A stretch of 64,000 nt of DNA from Selenomonadales bacterium (lineage in GTDB: Bacteria; Bacillota; Negativicutes; Selenomonadales; Selenomonadaceae). The notes beneath the pieces were generated by a model. That model worked only from the letters and a program-made list of their open reading frames with translations. It searched no databases and was not told the DNA's origin. The DNA lies in contig CAAGHH010000012.1 of the NCBI GenBank assembly GCA_900769615.1, positions 1 through 64,000 of the forward strand. The letters are read 5' to 3'. The first letter of the stretch is position 1. Every line of letters starts with the position of its first letter. The position numbers were made by a program, and so were the translations under genes. Positions 52,905 to 61,362 of the stretch are shown here, one piece after another.

Positions 52905-52946
52905 TAAAAAATAGTGGTTTGAGACAGTTCAAACCACTATTTTTAT
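52905..52946. terminator. bidirectional terminator
   Basis: Hairpin AAAAATAGTGGTTTGA/TTCAAACCACTATTTTT lies between convergent azlD and metY and can serve both strands. Confidence 0.9.
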
Positions 52947-52965
52947 ACAATATTCTTATTCTTTA

Positions 52966-54261
52966 TCAATCAACAGCAGCAAAAGCCTGATCTAAATCAT
53001 AAATTATGTCATCAATATGCTCTGTACCAATAGACAAGCGAATGGTCGATGGCGTAATACCAGATGCAGCCAGTTCTTCCTCATTCATCTGCGAATGCGT
53101 CGTGGAAGCCGGATGAATTACCAGCGATTTAACATCAGCCACATTGGCTAAGAGGCTAAATACTTTAAGATGGTCGATGAACTTCTTAGCGGCTTCAGCA
53201 CCACCTTTAATCTCAAAAGTGAAGATAGAAATACCACCATTCGGGAAGTATTTTTTATAAAGTTCATGATCCGGATGATCAGCTAATGCTGGATGATTTA
53301 CCTTTGCGACATGCGGATTCTTAGCCAGGTACTCTACTACCTTAAGTGCATTTTCAACATGACGTTCTACTCTAAGCGATAGCGTTTCCGTCCCCTGCAA
53401 GAGCAAGAAGGCATTAAATGGTGAAAGCGTAGCACCTTCGTCACGCAGAATCAGCGTGCGAATATACGTTGCAAAAGCAGCGGCACCAACGTCTTTGGCA
53501 AAGCTTATGCCATGATAGCTGGCATTGGGCTCTACAAACTGCGGGAATTTACCCGAAGCAATCCAGTCAAATTTACCACTATCAACAATGACACCACCTA
53601 AAGTCGTGCCATGACCACCGATGAATTTAGTCGCCGAATGAACCACAATATCAGCACCATATTCAAAAGGACGAAGCTGATACGGCGTAGCAAAAGTTGA
53701 ATCTACCACCAGCGGTATATTGTGCTTGTGCGCAATATCAGCTACTGCCTGAATATCAATAAGATTAGCGTTAGGGTTGCCAACGGATTCTATGTATAAA
53801 ACTCGCGTGTTATCTTTGATAGCATCTTCAAATACCTGTACGCCTTTCGTCGCATCAACAAAAGTTGTTTCAATACCATAGTTAGGGAACGTATGCTCAA
53901 AAAGATTATACGTGCCGCCATAAATAGTCGTAGCAGCTACAATATGCTGTCCGCTATGTACGAGTGCCTCCAAGGTATAAGTAACGGCTGCTGCACCAGA
54001 AGCTACGGCTACGGCTGCTACGCCGCCTTCCAAGGCAGCAATACGCTTAGCAAAAATATCCTCAGTCGGGTTGGTCAAACGACCATAAACATTACCAGCA
54101 TCCTTTAGAGCAAACCGGTCAGCTGCATGCTGAGCATTATGGAATACATAGGAGGTTGTCTGATAAATTGGTACTGCTCTAGCATCGGTTGTCGGATCAG
54201 CACTTTCCTGACCTACATGGAGCTGCAAAGTTTCAAAATGATATTTTCTTTCTTCACTCAT
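52966..54261 (-). CDS. metY: O-acetylhomoserine sulfhydrylase (aminocarboxypropyltransferase)
   Basis: This Cys/Met-metabolism PLP enzyme (431 residues) makes homocysteine from O-acetylhomoserine and sulfide. The N-terminal HFETLQLHVGQESADPTTDARAVPIYQTTSYVF is typical of MetY, and the PLP lysine lies in VVHSATKFIGGHGT. The length (about 430, longer than MetB or MetC at about 390) supports MetY. It is monocistronic under a perfect consensus promoter covered by a long palindrome also found at cysK, so it is probably repressed when cysteine is plentiful. Confidence 0.94.
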   Translation of the reverse strand: MSEERKYHFETLQLHVGQESADPTTDARAVPIYQTTSYVFHNAQHAADRFALKDAGNVYGRLTNPTEDIFAKRIAALEGGVAAVAVASGAAAVTYTLEALVHSGQHIVAATTIYGGTYNLFEHTFPNYGIETTFVDATKGVQVFEDAIKDNTRVLYIESVGNPNANLIDIQAVADIAHKHNIPLVVDSTFATPYQLRPFEYGADIVVHSATKFIGGHGTTLGGVIVDSGKFDWIASGKFPQFVEPNASYHGISFAKDVGAAAFATYIRTLILRDEGATLSPFNAFLLLQGTETLSLRVERHVENALKVVEYLAKNPHVAKVNHPALADHPDHELYKKYFPNGGISIFTFEIKGGAEAAKKFIDHLKVFSLLANVADVKSLVIHPASTTHSQMNEEELAASGITPSTIRLSIGTEHIDDIIYDLDQAFAAVD

Positions 54262-54291
54262 TACAATAACCTCTTTCTTTTATCCTGACGT

Positions 54292-54330
54292 TATAATGTA
54301 AACATATCTGATTAATATGTTTACATTATA
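54292..54330 (-). promoter_or_regulatory. CymR-like operator at metY
   Basis: A perfect inverted repeat with 16-base arms (inner part AACATAT/ATATGTT) and a 7-base centre (CTGATTA) covers the -10 and the transcription start region. The inner 21 bases differ from the cysK operator at one position only. Confidence 0.8.
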
Positions 54331-54353
54331 TAGATAAAATAGGTGTATGTCAA
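54325..54353 (-). promoter_or_regulatory. metY promoter
   Basis: TTGACA (54348-54353) and TATAAT (54325-54330) match consensus exactly at 17 bases spacing on the minus strand. Confidence 0.88.
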
Positions 54354-54392
54354 TAACTTTTGTAATAAATTGTCACAATCACAATTTTTATT

Positions 54393-54434
54393 GTGAACGT
54401 ATCTCTCGCCTATAGAGGCGGGGGATACGTTCAC
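54393..54434 (+). repeat. 42-base GC-rich palindromic element
   Basis: GTGAACGTATC and GATACGTTCAC enclose CGCCT-ATAG-AGGCG. With two G-U pairs, a plus-strand RNA would form an uninterrupted 19-base-pair stem with a four-base loop. It is richer in G+C than its surroundings and belongs to no gene, so it may be a mobile palindromic repeat. Confidence 0.6.
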
Positions 54435-54488
54435 TTCGCTAATTCGATCGACAAATTTCAAAAAAATCGCCTCCACAAATTATACTTG

Positions 54489-54519
54489 GGAATATTATAT
54501 TTTAAAGTATAATATTCCT
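54489..54519 (-). terminator. AT-rich hairpin after the yitT-like gene
   Basis: An 11-base perfect stem (GGAATATTATA and its complement) lies about 30 bases after the YitT-family gene. No T-run follows, so a terminator role is only likely by position. Confidence 0.45.
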
Positions 54520-54547
54520 TTTGGGTAAGTCAACTAACCGTTTGCCT

Positions 54548-55423
54548 TTAATGAATTGCTTTCTTTTTAAAACGACCGCCCACAATATCATGTACCGCAT
54601 TGATGGTAACAAAAGCACTTTCATCTTTTTCCAATACAATTTCCTTTAGTTTATCTACTTCCAAACGGGTAACTACGCAGTAAAGCACTTCCTTGCTTTC
54701 GCCAGTATAACCGCCCGCACCATGTAAAAGCGTCACTCCGCGTCCCAAACGATCATTAAGTGCTGATGTTATCTCATCATGTTCATTAGTTACTATCATG
54801 ACGGCGTAGGATTCATCCAGCCCCTTGATAACGACATCAATCATTTTGGAAATTACAAAGTACGCTACCAATGAATACATTGCCTTGTCCCAGCCATACA
54901 GAAGACCTGCACTCGACAAAATAAATAAATTTATGAACATAACGACTTCGCCGACCGAAAATACAGAGCGCTTATCCATGATGATAGCGACAATCTCCGT
55001 TCCATCTAAGCTGCCACCAGCCCTTATGATTAGCCCTACGCCCAAGCCATCAATGATACCGCCAAAGATAGCCGCCAAAAAAGGATCATCAGTTACTGCC
55101 GGAATCGGCGTAAAAACTGCTGACCAGGCTGAAAGAAAGCAGATGGCAATGGTAGTCGCAATCGCAAAGTTTTTGCCTATCTGTTTATAACCAATATATA
55201 AAAACGGAATGTTGAGCAATACTAAAAATATACCTAAGCTCATTCCCGTAATAGAACTCAACATAATTGAAATACCGACTACACCGCCATCAATGACGTT
55301 ATTGGGAATCAAAAATATTTCCAAGCCTGCCGCGGCAATAATCGCACCAATAAATATCATCAGATATTTTTTTACATAAAATGAAACCGGTCTTTTTTGC
55401 ACAATTTTTTTCTTTTCTTCCAT
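54548..55423 (-). CDS. YitT-family (DUF161/DUF2179) membrane protein
   Basis: This 291-residue protein has about five membrane helices (including IIAAAGLEIFLIPNNVIDGGVVGISIML, a family signature) and a C-terminal soluble DUF2179 domain (about 215-285, DESYAVMIVTNEHDEITSALNDRLGRGVTLLHGAGGYTG). The function of this widespread Firmicute family is not settled. ATG 55423 after GGAGTGGATTTT is chosen over a start at 55441. Confidence 0.9.
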   Translation of the reverse strand: MEEKKKIVQKRPVSFYVKKYLMIFIGAIIAAAGLEIFLIPNNVIDGGVVGISIMLSSITGMSLGIFLVLLNIPFLYIGYKQIGKNFAIATTIAICFLSAWSAVFTPIPAVTDDPFLAAIFGGIIDGLGVGLIIRAGGSLDGTEIVAIIMDKRSVFSVGEVVMFINLFILSSAGLLYGWDKAMYSLVAYFVISKMIDVVIKGLDESYAVMIVTNEHDEITSALNDRLGRGVTLLHGAGGYTGESKEVLYCVVTRLEVDKLKEIVLEKDESAFVTINAVHDIVGGRFKKKAIH

Positions 55424-55625
55424 AAAATCCACTCCATTCAATGCTTTTTGCTGGGTTCACTTAAAAATATATCATATATAAATAGAAAAAACCATGAATG
55501 GCTGTTTTTGACTGTTTATGACGTTATTATTTTATAATCTGGTCACGATTATCACTTTAGCCGGCTTTTTGCGGTGATTATTTGCTTTTTTTTAATTTAT
55601 TTTACATGTTTTTTATTAATTATGA

Positions 55626-55654
55626 TTGACTTTGATTGAGTTTAGCTGTATTAT
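55626..55654 (+). promoter_or_regulatory. promoter of the fru operon
   Basis: TTGACT (55626-55631) and TATTAT (55649-55654) are 17 bases apart. GATTGA occurs twice across the -35 region and could be bound by FruR. Confidence 0.7.
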
Positions 55655-55679
55655 AAACTTAACAAGGAGGAATCTGTCA

Positions 55680-56435
55680 ATGCTAACCGAAGAACGTTAT
55701 GCTACCATTCTCCGCATACTTGATGAAAAAAAAGCTGTTACCGTATTGGAGCTTACTAATGTTTTAGGTGCTTCAGAGTCAACTATCCGCCGTGACCTCA
55801 CCGCCCTGCATAAAAGCGGTCGCCTGTATAAAGTCTATGGCGGAGCAACATCTATTGATAACAACTACAGCACCACGGAAAATGATATGCAGACTAAAAA
55901 AGAGCTGTACCAAGAAGAAAAAATTGCCATAGCCCGCAAAGCAGCCAGCCTTATCAAACATAATGATTTTGTTTATATTGACGCAGGTTCAACTACCTTG
56001 CACATGATTGATTTTATCAGCGAAAAAAACGCTGTTTTTGTCACTAATGGTTTTCCTCATGCTGCCAAACTAGCGGCTAATGGTTTTACCGTTTATATTA
56101 TTGGCGGAGCTTTAAAATCAACTACCGAAGCCATTGTTGGCACCGAGGCTTTAAACAACTTAAAGATCTATAACTTCACCAAAGGTTTTTTTGGTACCAA
56201 TGGTATAAGCACTAAATCAGGTTTTACTACCCCTGATTCAAGTGAAGGCATTATAAAGAGTACAGCGCTTTCCCGTTGTACTCACGCATACGTACTAGCT
56301 GACCAGTCAAAATTCAATCAGATAGCACCGATTACCTTTGCTAGCATTTCCAGTGCCGTCATCATTACTGGCAGTCTTAGTGATAAAAAATATCGCGATT
56401 ATACTACTGTTATCGAAGGAGAGGTTAATTTATGA
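55680..56435 (+). CDS. fruR: DeoR-family fructose operon repressor
   Basis: The N-terminal HTH (MLTEERYATILRILDEKKAVTVLELTNVLGASESTIRRDLTALHKSGRLYKVYGGA) and the C-terminal DeoRC sensor domain (DAGSTTLHMID, FFGTNGIS) are typical of DeoR regulators that respond to phosphorylated sugars, here probably fructose-1-phosphate. It heads the operon and overlaps fruK by four bases. Start at ATG 55680 with AAGGAGG. Confidence 0.92.
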   Translation: MLTEERYATILRILDEKKAVTVLELTNVLGASESTIRRDLTALHKSGRLYKVYGGATSIDNNYSTTENDMQTKKELYQEEKIAIARKAASLIKHNDFVYIDAGSTTLHMIDFISEKNAVFVTNGFPHAAKLAANGFTVYIIGGALKSTTEAIVGTEALNNLKIYNFTKGFFGTNGISTKSGFTTPDSSEGIIKSTALSRCTHAYVLADQSKFNQIAPITFASISSAVIITGSLSDKKYRDYTTVIEGEVNL

Positions 56436-57340
56436 TTTATACCGTAACTTTCAATCCATCACTTGATTACATCGTCAGGATGGACAGCTTCGCAACTGGC
56501 GAAATAAATCGGGTGAATTACGAGCAGGTGCTTGCCGGCGGCAAGGGCATAAATGTTTCTATCGTATTAAAAAATCTTGGTCAGAATAATACTGCCTTAG
56601 GTTTTTTAGCCGGCTTTACCGGTGAAGAAATAAAACGCCAATTACATGAATTTGGCGTTACTAATGATTTTGTCCAGCTAAATCAAGGCTTTTCCCGTAT
56701 CAATGTCAAAGCCAAGGCCGAAAATGAAACCGAAATCAATGGTCAGGGACCAGACATCGACGAAGCTAAACTTGAGGAGCTATTTACTAAGCTAGACCAA
56801 TTGCAGGCTGATGACACCTTGGTACTAGCTGGTTCCATACCCAAGACGCTGCCTGATGATATTTATCAGCAAATAATGACCAGACTTAATGGCAAAGGTA
56901 TTCGCATCATTGTCGATGCTGAAAAAAAACTGCTGCTTAATGTCCTTCAATATCATCCATTCCTTATTAAACCTAATAACCATGAGCTTGGTGATATGTT
57001 TGGCGTGACGTTGACAACTGATGCTGAAATCATCGAATATGCTAAAAAATTACAAGCTAAAGGTGCTCAAAATGTCCTTATCTCGATGGCTGGCGATGGC
57101 GCTATACTGCTGACAACTGATGGCACTACCTATAAATGCCCAGCACCCAAAGGCAAATTAGTAAATTCAGTCGGTGCTGGCGATTCAATGGTAGCTGGTT
57201 TTATCACTGGTTTTAATGAATCTGCTGGTGACTTTAAAACAGCCTTTCACATGGGAGTTGCTACTGGCTCAGCTTCTGCTTTCAGTGATAATCTTGCAAC
57301 CCGCCCCGAAGTCGAGGCTCTATTAAAAACGATTGCCTAA
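56432..57340 (+). CDS. fruK: 1-phosphofructokinase
   Basis: This PfkB-family kinase (302 residues) phosphorylates fructose-1-phosphate to fructose-1,6-bisphosphate. Motifs are VLAGGKGINVSIVLKNLG near the start and VNSVGAGDSMVAGFITG with the catalytic Asp near the end. It is translationally coupled to fruR and followed by fruA. Confidence 0.95.
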   Translation: MIYTVTFNPSLDYIVRMDSFATGEINRVNYEQVLAGGKGINVSIVLKNLGQNNTALGFLAGFTGEEIKRQLHEFGVTNDFVQLNQGFSRINVKAKAENETEINGQGPDIDEAKLEELFTKLDQLQADDTLVLAGSIPKTLPDDIYQQIMTRLNGKGIRIIVDAEKKLLLNVLQYHPFLIKPNNHELGDMFGVTLTTDAEIIEYAKKLQAKGAQNVLISMAGDGAILLTTDGTTYKCPAPKGKLVNSVGAGDSMVAGFITGFNESAGDFKTAFHMGVATGSASAFSDNLATRPEVEALLKTIA

Positions 57341-57380
57341 TAAAATTAAAATAATATTATTGTTAAAGGAGCGATAATTT

Positions 57381-59276
57381 ATGCGTATCACCGACTTACT
57401 TAAGCGCGATAGTATTGCGCTTAATACTACCCCAGCTGACAAGGAGGCTGCTATCCGCAAGTTAGCTGACCTCATGGACGCTGGTGGCAACCTAAAAGAC
57501 AAAGAACAGTATTTGCAGGATGTATTTACCCGTGAAGCCTCTGGTACCACAGGGCTTGGCGATGGTATTGCTACGCCCCATGCTAAAAGCGCTGGCGTAG
57601 CTAAAGCAGGTCTAGCGGCTATGACTGTGCCTAGCGGTATGGATTTTGCTGCTATGGATGGCAATCCCAGCCGGCTGTTCTTCATGATTGCGGCTCCGGA
57701 TTCAGCTAATGACGAACATCTTGCTATCCTGTCTAAATTAGCTACCATGATTATGGATCCTGACTTTAAAGAAGCCTTAATCGCAACTAAAAACAAAGAT
57801 GAATTCTTAAAACTAATTGATTTAAAAGAGGATGGTAACTTTACCGCTGAAACTAACGTCAGCGATGTTCAGCCTAGCAGTGACCATATTCAAATTTTAG
57901 CCGTTACTGCTTGTCCTACTGGTATCGCTCATACTTTCATGGCTGCGGAAAGCCTGGAACAGCATGCTAAAAAACGCGGTATATCAATAAAAGTTGAGAC
58001 CAATGGCTCCGGTGGTGCCAAAAATGTACTTACCGCTGAGGAAATTGCCGCTGCTGATGCTATCATCGTCGCTGCTGACAAAAACGTAGCTATGTCACGC
58101 TTTACCGGCAAAAAAGTGCTCATCACTAAAGTTGCTGACGGTATTAATAAAGCTGATGAACTCCTCACTAAAGCCCTTAGTGGTGAAGTTCCAACCTATT
58201 ATGCTAAGAACAGTGACGCCGATACACCTGAAGGCGCTGCCAGCACTGCTGGCGAAAGCCTTGGCCGGCAAATTTACAAGCACTTGATGAATGGCGTCAG
58301 CCATATGCTGCCATTCGTTGTTGGCGGCGGTATTCTTATCGCCTTAGCTTTCCTGTTCGATGATTATTCCATTGATCCGAAAAATTTTGGTTCCAACACG
58401 CCATTAGCTAAATTCTTCAAGGATATCGGTGGTACTGCCTTTGGCTTTATGCTGCCAATTCTCTCAGGCTTTATTGCTATGTCGATGGCTGACCGCCCTG
58501 GTCTAGCCGTAGGTTTTGTTGGCGGTGCTTTAGCTGGTACGACTGGTTCCGGCTTCCTTGGTGCCTTGGTTGCTGGTTTTGTCAGCGGTTATACGGTAAA
58601 TCTCTTAAAGAAACTTTTCAACTGTTTGCCAAATTCCCTTGATGGCGTAAAACCAGTGCTTTTATATCCATTCTTTGGTATCTTAATCATTGGCTTTATC
58701 AGCATGTTTATCATCGCCCCGCCAGTAAGCTCCATCAACACTTGGATGGTCGATACGCTTAAAAACATGGATCCTAATGCCCGTATTTTCCTTGGTATTA
58801 TGATGGGCGGCATGATGGCTATTGATATGGGCGGTCCTATCAATAAAGCTGCTTACGTTACTGGTACTGGTCTTTTAGCCTCTGGCGAATTCCACGTTAT
58901 GGCAGCCGTTATGGCTGGTGGTATGGTACCACCACTTGCAATTGCCCTTTGTACGACGCTCTTTAAAAACCGCTTTACTGAAAGCGAACGCAAGGCTGGC
59001 ATAACCAACTATGTAATGGGTCTTTCCTTTATTACTGAAGGTGCTATTCCGTTCGCTGCTAGTGATCCGTTGCGGGTTATCCCTGCTATGGTTGCCGGTT
59101 CAGCTACCGCTGGTGCCCTTTCCATGGCCTTCGATTGCACGCTCAGAGCTCCCCATGGTGGTATCTTCGTAGTACCAACTATCGGCAATCCTATCATGTA
59201 TCTAGCCGCTATTTTTATTGGCGCACTGATTGGCTGCGCTGTACTTTCAGTACTCAAGAAGCCACTCGCAAAATAA
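57381..59276 (+). CDS. fruA: PTS fructose EIIABC
   Basis: This 631-residue fusion has EIIA (about 1-150, His in GLGDGIATPHAKSAG), EIIB (about 170-270, Cys in VTACPTGIAHTFMAA) and EIIC (about 300-625, with GGAMAGT-like GGALAGTTGSGFLGALVAGF). It imports fructose as fructose-1-phosphate, the substrate of FruK. A ribosome site (AAAGGAGCG) precedes the start and a strong terminator follows. Confidence 0.96.
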   Translation: MRITDLLKRDSIALNTTPADKEAAIRKLADLMDAGGNLKDKEQYLQDVFTREASGTTGLGDGIATPHAKSAGVAKAGLAAMTVPSGMDFAAMDGNPSRLFFMIAAPDSANDEHLAILSKLATMIMDPDFKEALIATKNKDEFLKLIDLKEDGNFTAETNVSDVQPSSDHIQILAVTACPTGIAHTFMAAESLEQHAKKRGISIKVETNGSGGAKNVLTAEEIAAADAIIVAADKNVAMSRFTGKKVLITKVADGINKADELLTKALSGEVPTYYAKNSDADTPEGAASTAGESLGRQIYKHLMNGVSHMLPFVVGGGILIALAFLFDDYSIDPKNFGSNTPLAKFFKDIGGTAFGFMLPILSGFIAMSMADRPGLAVGFVGGALAGTTGSGFLGALVAGFVSGYTVNLLKKLFNCLPNSLDGVKPVLLYPFFGILIIGFISMFIIAPPVSSINTWMVDTLKNMDPNARIFLGIMMGGMMAIDMGGPINKAAYVTGTGLLASGEFHVMAAVMAGGMVPPLAIALCTTLFKNRFTESERKAGITNYVMGLSFITEGAIPFAASDPLRVIPAMVAGSATAGALSMAFDCTLRAPHGGIFVVPTIGNPIMYLAAIFIGALIGCAVLSVLKKPLAK

Positions 59277-59292
59277 AATATCGTTAAATTCA

Positions 59293-59326
59293 AAAACTGC
59301 CGCTAGCTGATAAGCGGCAGTTTTTT
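59293..59326 (+). terminator. terminator of the fru operon
   Basis: Hairpin AAACTGCCGC/GCGGCAGTTT with a T-run. Confidence 0.9.
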
Positions 59327-59330
59327 CACT

Positions 59331-59362
59331 AAAAAAGCTGCTATCCTCACGGCATAGCAGCT
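59331..59362 (-). terminator. terminator of the small membrane protein gene
   Basis: Hairpin AGCTGCTAT/ATAGCAGCT followed on the minus strand by TTTTTT, back to back with the fru terminator. Confidence 0.85.
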
Positions 59363-59398
59363 CTCATTATAATATTCATTTTAACGTTCTTACCTCAA

Positions 59399-59584
59399 TC
59401 AAAGCAACGTTCTAGCCATCTTATAACCATGCTGAACATTCATGCCAAAATCATTATCAGCAATGTCATTTATATAAAGCATCATGTCATTTTTTTCAGC
59501 TTTTTCAGCCTTATACAAACCAGCTCCTAAAAGTACTAAATAAGCAGCAGTCATAACCACGATAGCAATTTCTAAACCTAACAT
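59399..59584 (-). CDS. small single-span membrane protein
   Basis: This 61-residue protein has one N-terminal membrane helix (MLGLEIAIVVMTAAYLVLLG) and a charged cytoplasmic or periplasmic tail. ATG 59584 follows GGAGTGATTGAG. It has a strong promoter of its own (59631-59659) and a terminator, so it is a real transcription unit. No family is recognised. Confidence 0.72.
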   Translation of the reverse strand: MLGLEIAIVVMTAAYLVLLGAGLYKAEKAEKNDMMLYINDIADNDFGMNVQHGYKMARTLL

Positions 59585-59630
59585 CTCAATCACTCCAAAT
59601 TATTTTATAATAAAAAAACTTTATGGTTAT

Positions 59631-59659
59631 ATAATAGCTACTTTACATATTATTGTCAA
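59631..59659 (-). promoter_or_regulatory. promoter of the small membrane protein gene
   Basis: TTGACA (59654-59659) and TATTAT (59631-59636) are 17 bases apart on the minus strand. The rest of the gap up to 59845 is AT-rich and shows nothing else that I can name. Confidence 0.75.
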
Positions 59660-59845
59660 CATGTTTTTATAAAAAATTTTTTTGTAACGTCATGTATACA
59701 ATACACGCTGTTTTTTGCTAACTTTGTCCTTGTGTGATGTATTCATTGTTTCATCAGCTTTTTTATTATTAGTTTCGGTTATCATCAAATTGTAGCTGAT
59801 TTTTTTACAAATCGACCACGTATTATTAGCTTATTTAATAACAAA

Positions 59846-59884
59846 AAAAGCTTGCTATAAGTCAATGCTATAGCAAGCTTTTTG
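59846..59884 (-). terminator. terminator after the deaminase-like gene
   Basis: Hairpin AAAAAGCTTGCTATA/TATAGCAAGCTTTTT with A and T runs on both sides. Confidence 0.85.
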
Positions 59885-59891
59885 CTGTTTT

Positions 59892-60308
59892 TTAACCAAT
59901 ATCAGACGATGAATTATCAATAGGTTCTCGATAATATGGCATAAGCTCCTTTAATGTCGTGCGCTTGATATTGCCATGCATGTCAGCCATAATAATTTCG
60001 GGAACATTAAACTCAGCTAACAGCTGCAACGAAGCGCCATTAGGTACAAACGGGCGCTCCATATCAGCAATTAAAACAATCGCATCAAATTCCCGTTTGC
60101 CATCAGCGACCGCCCGATACATAGCTACTTCTTCAGCCATCACTGTTAATTTTGGCACAGCATTTTCAATATTACAGCCAGTGTAAAATGTACCATCACT
60201 AGCTAAAACACAGGCACCAATACCAACATGACTGTATGGTATATACGCATTATCTATTGCCCGCATCGCTGACCGTACCATCACATCAATTATTTCTTCA
60301 TTTATCAT
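59892..60308 (-). CDS. cytidine-deaminase-like protein lacking zinc ligands
   Basis: This 138-residue protein aligns by eye with bacterial cytidine deaminase over its full length: AYIPYSHVGIGACVLASDG, TGCNIENA, AEEVAMYRAVADG and LLAEF are all in register. The three zinc cysteines are replaced: Met57 in the usual CAE position, Asn90 and Ser93 in the usual PCGAC position. The catalytic-type Glu59 remains. Without zinc it should not deaminate cytidine, so it may be a nucleoside-binding pseudoenzyme or have a new activity. The frame is open, of normal length and has a ribosome site region and terminator, so it is not an obvious pseudogene. Confidence 0.85.
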   Translation of the reverse strand: MINEEIIDVMVRSAMRAIDNAYIPYSHVGIGACVLASDGTFYTGCNIENAVPKLTVMAEEVAMYRAVADGKREFDAIVLIADMERPFVPNGASLQLLAEFNVPEIIMADMHGNIKRTTLKELMPYYREPIDNSSSDIG

Positions 60309-60395
60309 AAAATTTCAGCCCCTTTTTTACCACTATTTCAACACCTAACATGGATAATGTATATATTCCCTGCTGACGGTCAAAATCCCTGTTTC

Positions 60396-61070
60396 TCAAA
60401 CAATATCAACACTAATTACACCATCAATTTGGCGTATTGCTTCTATTATTACCATAATTTTAAGACCACGGCGATTATAAACATCAAGATCAATATAAAG
60501 CGATCTTGCCTCCGCTGCTACCTCATCCTCATCAGCCTTGACCTTTATGCCATGAATTGTTAACTGCAAATCCTCAAGACAACTGCTTATACTCATCAGC
60601 TGACCAGCTTTGTCGAGCGTATGGATAGTAAGACCTATCCGCTTTTCATGATCCACCCAATTATCGAGCCTGGATAACGCTCCAAGCGTAACAAAAACCA
60701 ACGCCGTAGTAATAAATGCTCCCGAATAAAAACCGCCACCAACGGCTAACCCGACCCCAGCTACTACCCATAAACAAGCTGCCGTTGTCAATCCCGTTAC
60801 CGTTAGCCCTTCTTTCATAATTGCCCCAGCACCTAAAAAACCGATGCCACTTACTACCTGAGCCGCTAATCTTGCTGGATCAGCATTAGTTTTGCCTTCA
60901 ACATGCTGATATATCTCCTGCGATAATATCATTATCAGACAGGCACCTAAACACACAAGCACATTGGTCCGCAAACCAGCTGATTTTCGTCGTGACTGTC
61001 TTTCATAACCAATAATACCGCCAAATACACACGCCAAAACCAGTCGCAGTAACAACTCCCATTCTGACAT
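60396..61070 (-). CDS. mgtC: MgtC/SapB-family membrane protein
   Basis: This 224-residue protein has about five N-terminal membrane helices with the family signatures GGIIGYERQSRRKSAGLRTN and VVSGIGFLGAGAIMKEG, and a C-terminal soluble ACT-like domain (about 150-224). MgtC proteins are linked to Mg2+ limitation and modulation of ATP synthase or phosphate transport. The region upstream is the DnaA-box cluster. Confidence 0.9.
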   Translation of the reverse strand: MSEWELLLRLVLACVFGGIIGYERQSRRKSAGLRTNVLVCLGACLIMILSQEIYQHVEGKTNADPARLAAQVVSGIGFLGAGAIMKEGLTVTGLTTAACLWVVAGVGLAVGGGFYSGAFITTALVFVTLGALSRLDNWVDHEKRIGLTIHTLDKAGQLMSISSCLEDLQLTIHGIKVKADEDEVAAEARSLYIDLDVYNRRGLKIMVIIEAIRQIDGVISVDIV

Positions 61071-61103
61071 TCATATTTCTCCTACTCTTAGCTTATTTTT
61101 GTT

Positions 61104-61335
61104 TTATCCACAAAACAATCCACACTTGTGGATATCTTTTATTTTAACATAGTTTTTTTCATTTTCCTACTATAATATATACATGATTATGTGTATATTG
61201 TTCTTAAATTTTTCACAATTTCTGTGGATAATGTGGATAAATCCGTGGATAACCCCATATATTCGATGCTTTTTTATCTACATTCTATATTTAGTAGCTT
61301 TATCCACTAAAATTGTGCCCCAATAATGTGGATAA
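61104..61335. other. DnaA-box cluster, candidate replication origin region
   Basis: Four perfect DnaA boxes (TTATCCACA) lie here: 61104-61112 on plus, and 61223-61231, 61232-61240 and 61327-61335 on minus. One-mismatch boxes occur at 61127-61135, 61244-61252, 61274-61282 and 61300-61308. A very AT-rich stretch of about 85 bases (61136-61222) separates the first group from the second. The gap 61071-61362 holds no gene. It has the composition of an origin or a DnaA-titration site; dnaA itself is not in the window. Confidence 0.75.
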
Positions 61336-61362
61336 CTTTAGCAATAAAACAATGTTTACATT

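Noticed and set aside
54321..54461. 46-codon minus-strand frame starting at a TTG after GGAGGCG, between the yitT-like and metY genes
   Set aside because: It runs through the 42-base palindrome and ends inside the metY -35/-10 and operator, so coding is unlikely despite the good ribosome-site-like sequence.
59585..59891. Search for a tRNA or small RNA in the AT-rich gap
   Set aside because: Only a promoter at one end and a terminator at the other are visible; no cloverleaf or conserved RNA was found.
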